From: Sorghum bicolor | Lineage: Eukaryota; Streptophyta; Magnoliopsida; Poales; Poaceae | Length of the DNA stretch: 64,000 nucleotides | Assembly: GCF_000003195.3 (NCBI RefSeq) | Contig: NC_012876.2 | Location: forward strand, 7,295,306-7,359,305 | Reading direction: 5' to 3' | Part shown: positions 1 through 10,812 of the stretch, one piece after another | How positions within the stretch are numbered: position 1 is the first letter of the stretch | How the letters are laid out: each line of letters starts with the position of its first letter | Program-made: the position numbers and the translations under genes | Notes under the pieces: model-generated | Told to the model about the DNA's origin: nothing | Databases searched by the model: none | The model's input: only the letters and a program-made list of their open reading frames with translations

Positions 1-9
1 TTTTATTAG

Positions 10-105
10 CGAGGAGTTGACTCTTTCTATACATATGTTAGCACAACCATCGACGGACCTTTTGAAGCATTTCTCTTGTATACGCAACTATCACAGTCAG
101 AACCA
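10..105 (+). promoter_or_regulatory. Conserved GLP upstream module, first copy in unit A (W-box)
   Basis: This 90-100 base block has counterparts at 486-580, 9123-9215, 48580-48655 and in unit D. It contains the W-box core TTGACT at 17-22 inside the longer string GAGTTGACTCTTTCTA. WRKY factors bind TTGAC[C/T], and GLP genes are often defence-inducible, so pathogen-responsive control is plausible. The block lies about 1.1 kb upstream of the GLP-A start codon, and function is inferred only from conservation between paralogues. Confidence 0.45.
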
Positions 106-485
106 ATGGTGATGAAATGCAAGAAAATAAGCATGTTAGACCATAAGCTAGTAAAATATCAACCAACAAAAGATTGACAGGGAAAAAAGTAGTTTTATTT
201 TATATAAGTTCTGGTTTAAATCATGCCCGCTAAGCAATCCATATACTTCACGTATTAGTGTAAAGCTACTAAGAAGCAATCAGTGCTTGACCTAGTAAAG
301 CGTGTACCACAGTTCTCACAAGCAAAAAAAAAGGTGACCACCAAACAAACAATGGAAACATTAATCGTCTTGAATGACGAAATATATGGAGATTGTTGGA
401 TAGTTATAATGATATGAAGTGGAAAAAGTAATAAAGATTTTATATGACGGTCATATACTTTCGCATTGTAGACTATTTCTATATT
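106..485. other. AT-rich GLP-A upstream DNA, no gene seen
   Basis: This spacer separates the two copies of the W-box module. I see no coding frame with sensible composition, no terminal repeats and no structural RNA. The same sequence is present in unit D. Confidence 0.6.
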
Positions 486-580
486 TCTTTGTGAGTTGAC
501 TGTTTCCATACTTACGTTAGCACAAGCAAAGATTGTCTGATGAACCATTTTTCTTGTTTACGCAGCTATCACTGTCCACC
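486..580 (+). promoter_or_regulatory. Conserved GLP upstream module, second copy in unit A (W-box)
   Basis: This is an internal duplicate of the 10-105 module: W-box TTGACT at 496-501, then the shared strings GTTAGCACAA and GCAGCTATCAC. Unit B has the module once, so A and D appear to have gained a copy. It lies about 0.7 kb upstream of the start codon. Confidence 0.45.
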
Positions 581-1077
581 ATCAGCAACGCACTCATACC
601 AATGTCTTATCATGCATCTGATGCTCAAATGGATGTCCAAATTATCGGTTTTATCCAAATTCGAATCCACTAACCGATCTCCTCCATTTTGCGGTTTACT
701 TCCAAAGGTTTTAAAATTTCAATCAATTTATGTGACCACTAGAAATCTTGATTTTGTGGTTTTCTTCCAATTTGTAAAATTGATATTTAAAACGATGATA
801 GTATGCTTGAACCCAGACACCTAGAAACACAAAACGAAAACAAAGAGTACACTTTGGTAATATATATATGCTGTGCTGCAACTGCAAGCAAAGAGACCAT
901 GCACGCTGATTTTGTTAGTCGTATGGTGCGTGTGAAAATATTATTAAAAGTAGGGTAGGTTTGGAAAGTCGATATCACTGCCAAGACTGTTTCTTCGATC
1001 AGTTCTCCTGATAGGTTCAACTTATAACTTTTTCAGCCATTAACACGTACACGTTGCCACATGAGCATGCGGCAGGC

Positions 1078-1084
1078 TATATAA
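1078..1084 (+). promoter_or_regulatory. TATA box of GLP-A
   Basis: TATATAA lies 118 bases upstream of the start codon. Aligned TATA boxes occur in B (9634-9641), C (48945-48952) and D (60454-60460). Transcription probably starts about 30 bases downstream, giving a 5' leader of roughly 90 bases. Confidence 0.8.
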
Positions 1085-1201
1085 CCTCTCCATCCCCATG
1101 GCGAAGGCATCAACAAGACAGACACAAACACCACAAGCTAAGAAGCTCCATAGCTGAATTCAGAGACTGCAAACACGTACAAAAAGTGTGTGCAAAACCA
1201 A

Positions 1202-2050
1202 ATGGCTGCCTCCAGCTACTTCATTCTCGTTTCTTTTGTAGCATTTGTCATTTCACAGGCCACTGCCTCTGACCCTAGCCCCCTCCAAGACTTTTGTGTT
1301 GCCGACAAACATTCTCCAGGTATGCATACTCTCGCTTTAACTCAAGCTGTTTTCTTATACTAAATCTCTAATCAAATAAGAATCATTTGTTCAAACAAAC
1401 ATCTACATACAACAAGCATTTCTAGGTATGGCCTAATGACATGTTCTTCATCTAACTATTTGCCTTTGTCTATGCATACAGTGAAGGTGAATGGATTTGT
1501 TTGCAAGGACCCAATGGCTGTGAACGCAGATGACTTCTTCAAGGCAGCAAAACTTGACCAGCCTAGAGACACCATGAAGAGCAAGGTCGGATCTAACGTT
1601 ACTTTGATCAATGTCATGCAGTTGCCTGGACTCAACACCCTTGGCATCTCGATGGCTCGCATTGACTATGCACCATTAGGTCAGAATCCTCCACACACAC
1701 ATCCTCGTGCCACAGAGATTCTCACCGTGCTTGAGGGTACACTCTATGTTGGATTTGTCACCTCCAACACAGACAACGGTAACAAGCTATTCACCAAGGT
1801 TCTCAACAAGGGTGACGTGTTTGTGTTCCCCCAAGGGCTCATACACTTCCAATTCAACCCAGTCCATGACAAGCCAGCTGTCGCGATCGCTGCACTAAGC
1901 AGCCAGAACCCTGGGGCTATTACTATTGCCAACGCGGTCTTTGGATCAAAACCGCCCATCTCAGATGATGTCTTGGCCAAGGCTTTCCAGGTGCAAAAGG
2001 GAACAATTGATTGGCTCCAAGCTCAGTTTTGGGAGAACAACCACAACTAA
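1202..2050 (+). CDS. Germin-like protein, copy A (two exons)
   Basis: The coding sequence joins 1202-1319 and 1482-2050 across a GT-AG phase-1 intron of 162 bases, giving 228 residues, the usual GLP length. Residues 1-22 form a signal peptide with a likely cleavage before [10 protein letters not shown]32 and C47 are the conserved disulfide pair, and N78-V-T is a glycosylation site. Cupin box 1 holds the metal ligands H111, H113 and E118, and box 2 holds H161 and a KGD motif at 149-151. Germin-like proteins are secreted, manganese-binding cupin oligomers of the cell wall; some have superoxide dismutase activity and members of the rice chromosome 8 cluster contribute to blast resistance. The sequence closely resembles that cluster, but I cannot say which numbered member it is. 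The start was chosen because it is the first ATG after the TATA box and opens a signal peptide matching B-D. Confidence 0.95.
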
Positions 2051-3032
2051 GTAAATTGGGAGTCACTTCATTGTATGAAGATAGGTTTATATATGTATTT
2101 TGCATTACTCCCGTGTGTATTCAATTATGACATGCTAAGACAATATGGTAGAATAATTAAATGGGAAGTGTATGTAACCAATCACTATTTTTGTGTTTCT
2201 GCTACAAGCTATATCACCATGTTCTAGTTGAATATTTGAACTGAAGTACGTGAGGATCCTACATAATTTATTGGATATTGTTTGTATATGATATGCCGTT
2301 ACATATATCAACAATATTTCTTGACATTAATTTGGAGATGAATATTGCATGGAGCCTTTCCAAATTACTAGGCTAAACTGAACTATCAACCGGTAGATCG
2401 GCTAAGACTAAATTAATCGACCCAGTAGGCCTTGGACTCCAGTCTCCTTGGAGCCAACGACCAGTGTGTTCCACTAGCTAGATTCATATAGTAACGGAGA
2501 TCAAGTACCATACGTGGCCACATCCAATTCCAACAATGTAATGACTAGTAAAATTCACTTTACAAATTCAACACAAAAGTTCACACACATGAGAAGCAAA
2601 TTGGGAGCTAGCGATTAGGAGCTTGAGATAAGTTTGTAATCACGAGGCAACATTCAGGAAATTTCACTTCAGATATGGGAGCTAGCAAGATTGCACTAAT
2701 GCATTGCAGTAACTAGATGGTAGCTACGACCAACATTCAGGAAATTTCACTGTCCGACAAATCGAGATGGATGAACATGCAGTAACCGGGTAGCTAACAA
2801 ATTACCTCCTGAAAGAAGTCTTACATTTAGAAACTGGTACCTTGTTGTCTATTGAACAAATTAATAATTCAGAATATTTGTTGTGTCCGAACTGAGAGTA
2901 AAAGGAGCTAGTGCTTCGATGGGAAGACTGAAAGTGTCATGGAAAGGATGAACTGCGCCTTCCTTTCAGAAGAAAGAAAGAACAGAACAGAACATAAATA
3001 TTCATCGAAAATATGGTGTCCTTTAATTAGTA
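2051..3032. other. GLP-A downstream spacer shared with units B and D
   Basis: This is the 3' UTR and intergenic DNA. It aligns with 10599-11720 plus 46921-47310, the GLP-B downstream DNA on both sides of the big insertion, which shows that 11721-46920 was inserted into a unit of this kind. I see no gene in it. Confidence 0.65.
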
Positions 3033-3141
3033 TTCCCTCCGTCCCAAATTACAAGTCGCTTGACTTTTTATTGCAACCATTTTGGTATGTATCCAGATAT
3101 AATAATATGTCCAAAAAAAGTCAAAGCGACGTCGCCTTTAG
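3033..3141. mobile_element. Stowaway-like MITE, unit A
   Basis: This is a 109-base insertion flanked by TA, starting TTCCCTCCGTCCC. It has an inner inverted repeat: AAGTCGCTTGACTTTTT near the left end and AAAAAGTCAAAGCGAC near the right. The unit B downstream sequence near 47306-47320 is an empty site (AATTAGTACGCTTTT), which fixes the insertion limits. The same MITE is at 62409-62517 in unit D. Confidence 0.65.
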
Positions 3142-4402
3142 TATGCTTTTAGCAACAGAGAAAGACAAATGAAAGTTCATATCCTTGTTCAGAAGATAAT
3201 TTATCACTGATGTTGATGCAAACTTGCTGACATCCTCAAAAGCAACAAACAATCCCATGAAAATTAAAATTGTTTTGCAGTTCCAACAATGGGGCTACTG
3301 CAGTGCTAGCTGCTGACTGGCGGGCTACCTATTGGCCCTCTAGTGCTGAATGGCAAGTTGCCTGCTGGTCCCTTTTGATTCTGTTCCATCATCAACAAGG
3401 TAGACCGGAAGCTAACCATGATTTCGCCCGGCTTTCCTCTGCACAGCCGCATGGAGAGTTGGAGATTGGCTGCTGCAACCTCTCTCTTGCATAAGCGATG
3501 CCCTCAATGACATGTGACATTCTTGGGCGAGAAGTTGATCAATAGACTATATATGAGTCCTTGCGAACCCTAGGCAACGCCAGCGCCTTTATCAAGGCCC
3601 GCCAACAGAGTAGATCCCTCTTCGCTATCTCAATGATGCTGCTCAGATATTTGCTAGCTTCCTTGTCAAGCAATTCTGTAATACCTGATTTTAAGGACAA
3701 AATCATATATACACTATATATGAGTCTTAAAGGTCAAATCTCACATATAGCTATAAATAAGAGTAATATCAATAGACAATGCATAAATCATATAACGTAC
3801 TTAGTAAATCAGTGATAACCTTAGGCAGCAAAAACAACGGAAGATAAATCCAGACTTCGGGTATCAACTCATGATCACAAGCCTAAAGCTTCTCCTGAGG
3901 TGTGGGGGAAATAGCAAGAGTGAGTCCCTGTCGAACTCCACAAATATAGCAATAAGGTAGTAGCAGATCCCACAAACTCATGATCAATGTGATATAAATA
4001 ATGTAGAGCATAAAACAATAAACATTGAGCATAATAACATAATAAGAATCATCATCTTTAATGTAAGAGTCCCCAAGGCCGCTCATGACCGTGAGCATAG
4101 CTAGTATACTAGTTTATTAAACACTCTGCAGAGGTTGTACATCTTTATCCATGAGTAATGATTTACCCTTTCACCCGAGGTCGCGAGTCTCTTAACCCCC
4201 TTCCTAGGGTGGTCGGCAGGATTCACTATGAAACCTTTTAAAAGTTCATCTGACAAGTTAGGGCCGCATGTTCCCAATCAGTGCGCACATATAGAACCAC
4301 CTTCCAAATGGCACAATGATGTGCAGCCTATACACATAAGGACAGAGGCCGCACTATACCCAAAATGCAAGCCCCTCGAGTGCCCTTACGAGTAACCTCT
4401 AA

Positions 4403-5216
4403 GACTATCTCCAACAAAGAGAACCTAAAATGGAGACCTATTCTTTGATTTAGGTCACGCACAGTATATAGATAGCAAACCCAAAACATTCCTTCTCCAA
4501 CAGCTATCGCAAAAGCAGAGACCCAAAACTACCGTGCCGCCACTCCGACTGCTTGCCACGGGCATGCCGTCCTGCTCCCGCCACTCCCTGCCATGGATCC
4601 GCCTTGCCATGCTGGCCGCGCCCCGCTCCTGCCATGGACCCACCCAACACTAGGCTGGAGTTCTTGTTTCCCTTGGACAGAGAAGCTCCGCCGCTGCTGC
4701 CTCGGTCGAGCGCATGGGAGCCCTGCCGACCCTGCCCCTGCAGCTGCTCGCAGGCTTACTCCGGCGGCCGGTGCGCTGCGCCGGGAGCCCCGCCAACGAT
4801 GGTGGCAGCGGAGCCAAAGGAGTTGTCCACGACCAAGCGGAGCCACCGCATCGCCCCGCACTGTCGGCTCTTCGTCCACGGCCTCTCGCCGCACGCCGAC
4901 GGCGCCATGCTCGCGGAGGCCTTCTCCTGCTTCGAGCCCGTTGCGGACCGTCGTCTGTTTCGCGTCTGGCGGAGATGGAGGCGTGGTGCGCATCCCAGCG
5001 GAAGGGGATGAGGATTGGGAGAGAGAAGACAGCCACCGGACTCCATTTGGGTCGAGGAGAGAGAAGACAGGGAGAGAACGCATATTTGGGTTGCCTCTTC
5101 CCTTCTACCCAAAATAGGTGTTCCCTTTGGCTATTCTGTTGGAAGCGTTTTTTTTTCACTGTACAGGACCCAAAATAGGTTTGGGTAATGGTTTGCCTAG
5201 CTTGTTGGAGTCAGTC
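4403..5216. mobile_element. PIF/Harbinger-like non-autonomous element with captured gene DNA
   Basis: The ends are imperfect inverted repeats, GACTATCTCCAAC and GTTGGAGTCAGTC, flanked by TAA at 4400-4402 and 5217-5219. The related LTR at 12552-12570 has the uninterrupted sequence AACCTCTAACAAG, so the insertion limits are firm. A 3-base TAA duplication fits PIF/Harbinger. The centre (about 4500-5060) is strikingly GC-rich compared with the AT-rich surroundings and contains an RRM-like fragment. No transposase is present. Confidence 0.65.
4799..4955 (+). pseudogene. Captured RNA-recognition-motif (RRM) gene fragment
   Basis: A plus-strand frame starting at ATG 4799 encodes, from 4865, RLFVHGLSPHADGAML followed by AEAFSCFEPV. 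This matches the first beta strand (RNP2, LFVxGL) and helix 1 of plant glycine-rich RNA-binding proteins, which read LFVGGLS...LREAFSSFG. The RNP1 octamer and the rest of the domain are missing, so it cannot be a functional RRM. It is probably an exon fragment picked up by the surrounding element. Confidence 0.5.
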
Positions 5217-7289
5217 TAACAAGTTAGAAAAGGTCTTCCTACTAAGCTAAAGCCAGAGCCATAATAGACAAATCCTCAAGTTGCTAAAAAGTCATTTTTA
5301 TCGTTTGTTGCTTAAACATTAATTAAGTCACAAGGTCATGGTCACAGAATGAAAACCCAAATGCTATACTTGCCTTGATCATATTTCTCTGGTCCTGCTT
5401 GTAGTAGCACTCTTGATCATCCATGAACTGCTCACCGTCGATACTCCATCAGCAATCATCGACACACAAACAATCAAGACCAAACATATACAAAGCAAAC
5501 AAGGCTATGATTAGAATAGTACACCAACAGTAGAAAAACGATAAGAAAAGTTGATAAAAGGATTCTACACATCGCTACAATCACACCGACGTAAGGATCA
5601 CGAAAATCAGAGCTAAAATAGAGAAGATATGAATTTTCTAAGATTTCCTTTATAAAAGTAATTAATTAAATAAGGTCACAAAATTAAAAAGTTGCAAATT
5701 GGTGAAATAAATTTACTAACATGTAGTTCTCTTGAATATGAATCTAACATAATTTGAATGGGTCAAATCGGTGTTAAAACGTATATTTATGAGCTAAATA
5801 AAATCAGTGGAAAACTTGTAATATCCTGAAAACGTATTTTGATTTAAACTGACGGGAATTACGTTTTCAAAAATAGAATACGTATTTTGAGAATATGCTT
5901 CGACTGCAGGTTCTATTTGACAAAAATGCAGGGGCTCTTTAACAAAAGATCCAGACGAAGGGTTACGGCCTAATCTGGAGCGTTGGATCTAAAACCTAGG
6001 GCTGAGATTAGATTAGAGAGAGTGGGGGTGGCGGCTGCCGGCCGGAACAATGCCACTGCAGTGGTGCTGTGGCCAGAATCGGTCCGTCCTCGTCGGAGTT
6101 TTGCAATCCATCGACTTCGGACACCATAACTCACAGGGAGCAAGAGGAGCTTGTTGTGAACTCACCAGAGGCAAAAGTGGGGGCAAGGATGACCCGAGGA
6201 TGTTCGGCATCGGGATTTGGGGATGACTACTCCCTGCACGAGTTCAACATCCATTGGAGACTAAACCAGGACGAGAGAGAGATGGAGAAGAGGCTCGGCA
6301 TCTCCGTAGGAGCGAGGCGAAGCTCAACAAAGGGTTCTCGATGACCTTGGGACAACGCAGGGCTTGGACAGTGGTGGCGGCGGCCTTCTTGCTTCTCCGA
6401 TGAGATCCAAATGTGCGTCAGGAGAGCGGCTAAGTCGACCCATGTGTCTCGTAGATCGAAAAGGGAGTCGCGGATGATTGCCAAAAGCTATATAAAGGTC
6501 GGTTGGGCATGTTGGCAAACGATCCCGTGGAAAACGGGATTTGGCTTCCGCCTTGGTGGAGTCCTGCTAGGGCTCAAGGTGGAAGAAGAGAGGGGCACTG
6601 ATGCGTAGGCCCGATTGGTCAGTGGGAGGGGAGAGAGAGACGCACTAGGCCGGCTGCTGATGAAGCTGGGCCAAGCTGCTGCTCGGTGCGGGCTCTCCTA
6701 CTGGGTTGTGGTCTTGCTGGGCAGGCTATGCGTGGGAGAATGGGACCCGACCCAAGAGCAAAGAGGGGGGGTTGGGCCACTCGGGCCAAAACAGGGAGGG
6801 AGAAGGTTTCTCCTTTTATTTTCTCTTCCAAATTTTCTAAGCCATTTGAAAACCATTTGAAATTCAATTTGAATTCATTTTGAATTTTAGTTTAAAAACA
6901 CTCATCACAATAAATAAAATGTTGTGGCATGCATGCTCAAACATGTTGCTAATCTCGTATGGTAAGTTTTAATTTAATAAAAAATATTATTATTATTTTG
7001 TTTTATGAGCACAAAAATACAAAATTAAATCAATTTTCCTCTATTTTCAAAGGAGCAAAATTTAGGGTGTTACAAATTCCGCGAAGCGTGCATTTTGAAG
7101 TTGTTCCCCGTCCATCACCTTGAGAAGTGCAACTCTAGTTGAATGCTTGAGGGTTGGTGGAGAGCTCTTGGTCGTTGTAACACCCACATTAATAGTCAAG
7201 CTTGAGAAGGCTTGCTTAGCACATGAAGCAATCACTAAAAGACACGCCTTAATAAGGACGTAGGTTGCGGATAAGAAACTAAACATCAA

Positions 7290-8507
7290 TGATGTTTTAA
7301 TAAGATCAACTCTAAGACCCTCTTTTTAAAACCTCATCATGTGTTCTCGAACATTTTCCTATTAACGTAGTTCCACCTAACTCTCTTAATCCCTACTTTG
7401 AATACAAAATATTTTGTTGTTTCAGAAAACTACCATAATTTCATAAAATGCTTTGATTTTCAAAACTAGAGATGTTAGATGTAAAAAATTTTGTATTTTG
7501 TATTTTTTTTAAAATAAAATATTGCTAAAACTATAGTCTTTTCTAACCTCTCTTACTTTATAAAACTAAGGTTTCTTGTTTCACTAGTACTACAATTGTT
7601 CAAAATCACATCGGAATATAAAGCCCTACGACAACCTTGAGATCTACGTGCAGATTGGTGGCGTACTACTCTCTCCACCTAAGAAAACAATTCTAGGTTA
7701 AACTAAATTAAACTCTTTTAAGTTTTTGTATCTCTAAATCAATTTATTATTAAAATATATTACATAACTAATCTAATAATACTTAATATGATATTTAGAG
7801 CTCCAAATATATTTTTACAAAAATATATTTCATAACTTCTAGTATCATTTTTGCTCCCTCCTTGAGGCATTTTAAAGGTCATAATTCTTTCCCTCCCTCC
7901 TTCATTGTTTCCAACTAAGAACTTGAATGGACCGCGGAAACCAACAAATGATGCTCCATCTCTTTTCTTCTACAACTAAAAATTACGAGACAGATATCAT
8001 CTGCCCTGCTGCCTTCGCTTCACCCCCAAGTAAGCTTTGCCCAGCCATGTCTCATCCATTCCCCTAGGCTGGTCTGCTCGGCTTTGGAAAAAAATGAAGG
8101 CATATAGTCTCTTAGAAGAAACATAAACCTTTAAATCCATGTGAACCTAGCTTTGTCTGATGCCCCACCCTACCCCTTGACACCGATGCCACCAAGCCTC
8201 CTCCATGACCGCCCCCGGTGCCTCCTAGCCCTCCCGTTGATGTTGACGGCCTGCCTCTTCCCCTTCATGTCATTGACCTCCACCATCATGGTCAATGACT
8301 CTAGCGTTATCATCCTGCCCCGCCACTGCCCCCCTGGGACCACCACCCCATCTCATTGCCCGCACATGCAGCTGTGCTAGCTATCCAGTAGATGCAGATG
8401 CAGCTCGCCAAGCACGTACTTGTCCTCCTGTCGCTGCAGCTTACCCCACGTGTGCTCAGTCTGCTCACGGCAGGTCGCTTCCTTTGTTAATAGGATCAGG
8501 GAGGGAG
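7290..8507. other. Intergenic DNA between units A and B, nothing recognised
   Basis: The stretch is mixed: AT-rich to about 7900, then a C-rich stretch at 8140-8480. Open frames in the C-rich part are low-complexity Pro/Leu/Ser strings without domain features. No terminal repeats or RNA genes were found. Confidence 0.5.
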
Positions 8508-8640
8508 CACTACTACAGAATTAACTTTATGTGCCGGTCCCATCACTGTTGGTTTCTTAAAAATCGGCAGTGATAGTGGCTGATGGCTCAAGTGATGGGT
8601 CCAACCGGCGGCAGTGATATATGTTTTCTTGACTTAGGAT
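8508..8640 (+). mobile_element. Orphan CACTA-type transposon end
   Basis: The segment begins CACTACTACAGAA, a typical CACTA terminus, and is followed by short subterminal repeats (GGCAGTGATA twice, with related copies in opposite orientation). No matching second end or transposase was found nearby, so it is a truncated remnant. It lies about 1.1 kb upstream of the GLP-B start. Confidence 0.4.
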
Positions 8641-8849
8641 CACGCAAGAACCAACCACAAAAAATTTAAGCACAAAAAAGAAGTGAAAAACATGGCATGT
8701 GTGGGCGAGGGACTAATTACCTGTAGATATAAGCCCGTAAGAGAGAACGGGTCACGATTTTCATAGGCTTGGCTACTCCTCTGCCTATTAACTAAGATAT
8801 GCCTCCCAGCAAAATGCCAACGTCAACACTGCCGGTCCTGCCAAATGCA

Positions 8850-9215
8850 TGATCGATTCAAAGAAAAAAGTCGCTACCTGATGCAGCAGGACGTTAATGA
8901 ATTGCGGATATCATCTGAAAAAGTCAGGGAGCAGGCAACCAAATGACTTACCTCACTGTACTGATAGACAGAAGATTCACATGATTTAACTCAAAAGTAA
9001 AAAGTGCACGGTGGCTACCCTTTACCAGTTCGTTCCCACCTTGGTACGGAAGCATTCCACGGATTAATTCATGTATGCTAGTTCCGTATAAAATGGTGAC
9101 CAAGTAAACATTGGAAACATGAGGATCGGAGTTGACTCTTTCTATCCTTATGTAAGCACAAACGCACGGATTGACCATTTGATCCATTATTGTTGTTTAC
9201 ACAACTATCATAGTC
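8850..9215 (+). promoter_or_regulatory. GLP-B upstream block with W-box module
   Basis: The block from 8850 aligns with 48145-48220 (unit C) and 58625-58680 (unit D), which puts the duplicated-unit boundary upstream of the promoter. Within it, 9123-9215 is the single copy of the W-box module, with TTGACT at 9132-9137, about 0.6 kb upstream of the start codon. Confidence 0.45.
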
Positions 9216-9633
9216 CACCGTCAGCTAACGTGATTACTGGTGGCCAGGAATGTCATAATCACCATTACAAAATAAATTATCTCTCCATATCAACAATTAA
9301 CAAACCACGTTGTCCAAAAGGACTCATGGGCCTGTGTTAAAATTTAGATAAATATATATCCTAATTACTAGGCATAACCCCATTTTATGGTTTACTTCCT
9401 AATATTCTAGAAGTAATTTTAAAGGATAATTGCAATGGATTTTTTAGTGTCATGCGTGTGAAAATATTAAAAGCAAGGTTGTTGGTTTGCAAAAGTTGAT
9501 ATGTCAATAAGATAATTGCGTTGTTTACTCTGCAAGTTCCAGCAGCCGGAGACTGTTTCTTCTTTGTAGGTTGAACTTGGACTTCTTCAGTCATTAGCAC
9601 GTTCCCGTCGCCACACTTGCCGCTGTGGCAGCC

Positions 9634-9641
9634 TATATAAA
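9634..9641 (+). promoter_or_regulatory. TATA box of GLP-B
   Basis: TATATAAA lies 111 bases upstream of the start codon, inside GCTGTGGCAGCCTATATAAA, which is nearly the same in unit C. Confidence 0.8.
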
Positions 9642-9751
9642 CACACCATCCCCATACCCCAAGCATCAACAGAGACACACAAATTGAACAAGAAGCTCTA
9701 TAGCTGAGTTCGAAGAGCACAAACATAAAAGCAAGTGGAATACTAATCCAG

Positions 9752-10598
9752 ATGGCTCCCACCACCTACTTTCTCCTTGTTTCTTTTCTGGCATTGGTCA
9801 CTTCTCAGGCCATTGCTTCTGACCCTAGCCCGCTCCAGGACTTTTGTGTAGCCGACATACACTCTCCAGGTATGCATGCACTCACTTTAAGTCATGCTAT
9901 ATATTCTTGTAGTAAATTGAGGATCGAATAATAATCATTTGTCACAACAAACATTCTAATTAATGTTTATGTGTGTCCTAATGTTTCTGATCTCTATATA
10001 CCTATTTTCCTTCGTCTTTGTATATGCAGTGAAGGTGAATGGATTTGTTTGCAAGGACCCTATGGCCGTGAACGTGGATGACTTTTTCAAGGCAGCAAAC
10101 CTTGACAAGCCTAGGGATACTATGAAAAGCAAGGTCGGATCCAATGTCACTTTGATCAATGTCATGCAGTTGCCTGGACTCAACACCCTGGGCATCTCAC
10201 TGGCTCGCATTGACTACGCACCATTAGGTCAGAATCCGCTACACACCCACCCACGTGCCACAGAGATTCTCACCGTGCTTGAGGGTACACTCTATGTTGG
10301 ATTTGTCACCTCCAACACAGACAACGGTAACAAGCTATTCACAAAGGTTCTCAACAAGGGTGACGTGTTTGTGTTCCCCCAAGGACTCATACACTTCCAA
10401 TTCAACCCAGTCCATGACAAGCCAGCTGTCGCGATCGCTGCACTAAGCAGCCAGAACCCTGGGGCTATTACTATTGCCAACGCGGTCTTTGGATCAAAAC
10501 CACCCATCTCAGATGATGTCTTGGCCAAAGCTTTCCAGGTGCAAAAGGGAACAATTGATTGGCTCCAAGCTCAATTCTGGGAGAACAACCACAACTAA
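9752..10598 (+). CDS. Germin-like protein, copy B (two exons)
   Basis: The coding sequence joins 9752-9869 and 10030-10598 across a GT-AG phase-1 intron of 160 bases and encodes 228 residues. The signal peptide (residues 1-22, starting [12 protein letters not shown]) is closer to copy C than to A or D. All cupin metal ligands (H111, H113, E118, H161), both cysteines and the N78 glycosylation site are kept. Relative to copy A, changes include K36I, A55V, K63N, Q66K, M97L and P110L, the last directly before the metal-binding H111. The role should be that of a secreted manganese cupin, as for copy A. The gene looks intact, and its downstream region was later split by the nested retroelements. 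Confidence 0.95.
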
Positions 10599-10812
10599 GT
10601 AAATTGAGACTCACTTCATTGTTCGAAGATAGGTTTATACATGTATTTTGCATACTCCCGTGTGTATTCAATTACGACATTCTAAGCTGATATGATAGAA
10701 TAAATGGGAAGTTTATGTAACCAATCACTGTTTTTGTGTATCTGCTACAAGATATACCACCATGTTCTTTTTGAATATTTGAATTGAAGTACGTGAGGAT
10801 CCTACATAATTT

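Larger units (their letters stand above)
1..4624. repeat. Left copy of a near-identical 4.6-kb end repeat
   Basis: This segment matches 59377-64000 base for base at a constant offset of 59,376, with nine substitutions seen by eye (at 581, 591, 835, 951, 1036, 1187, 1622, 2156 and 4542) and no indel. It includes the GLP-A upstream region, the gene, its downstream sequence, a MITE, the left part of a solo LTR and the start of the PIF-like element inside that LTR. The match runs off both window edges, so its true length is unknown. A recent tandem duplication with a unit of about 59.4 kb, gene conversion, or an assembly duplication of two haplotypes would all look like this. Confidence 0.93.
3677..7074 (-). 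mobile_element. Solo LTR of a chromovirus-type element (3.4 kb with insertion)
   Basis: The segment starts TGTAATACC and ends GGGTGTTACA and is flanked by the direct repeat AATTC at 3672-3676 and 7075-7079. No internal retroelement sequence remains, so this is a solo LTR left by recombination between two LTRs. Its ends and inner blocks, for example the CTCTGCAGAGGTTGTAC motif near 4122, resemble the minus-strand LTRs at 11721-14640 and 44017-46920. About 814 bases of its length are the later PIF-like insertion. Confidence 0.85.
3539..7289 (-). pseudogene. Decayed minus-strand coding-like segment split by a solo LTR
   Basis: Read on the minus strand, 7289 to 7075 stays open and ends with the residues QLQNARFAE. 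If the solo LTR at 3677-7074 and one copy of its AATTC duplication are ignored, the same frame continues as LLDKEASKYLSSIIEIAKR and runs to a TGA at 3541-3539. Frame continuity through the insertion and the protein-like composition suggest an exon fragment of a former gene. Further minus-strand fragments continue toward 3400, but with stops. I do not recognise the protein, and no start or splice sites could be set. Confidence 0.4.

Noticed and set aside
1456..1980. Minus-strand open frames opposite GLP exon 2 in all copies
   Set aside because: They are shadows of a conserved coding exon and have no features of their own.
4529..5178. Long overlapping open frames on both strands in the PIF-like element
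   Set aside because: They result from high GC content. Only the frame with the RRM motif has a recognisable protein signal, and it is a fragment.
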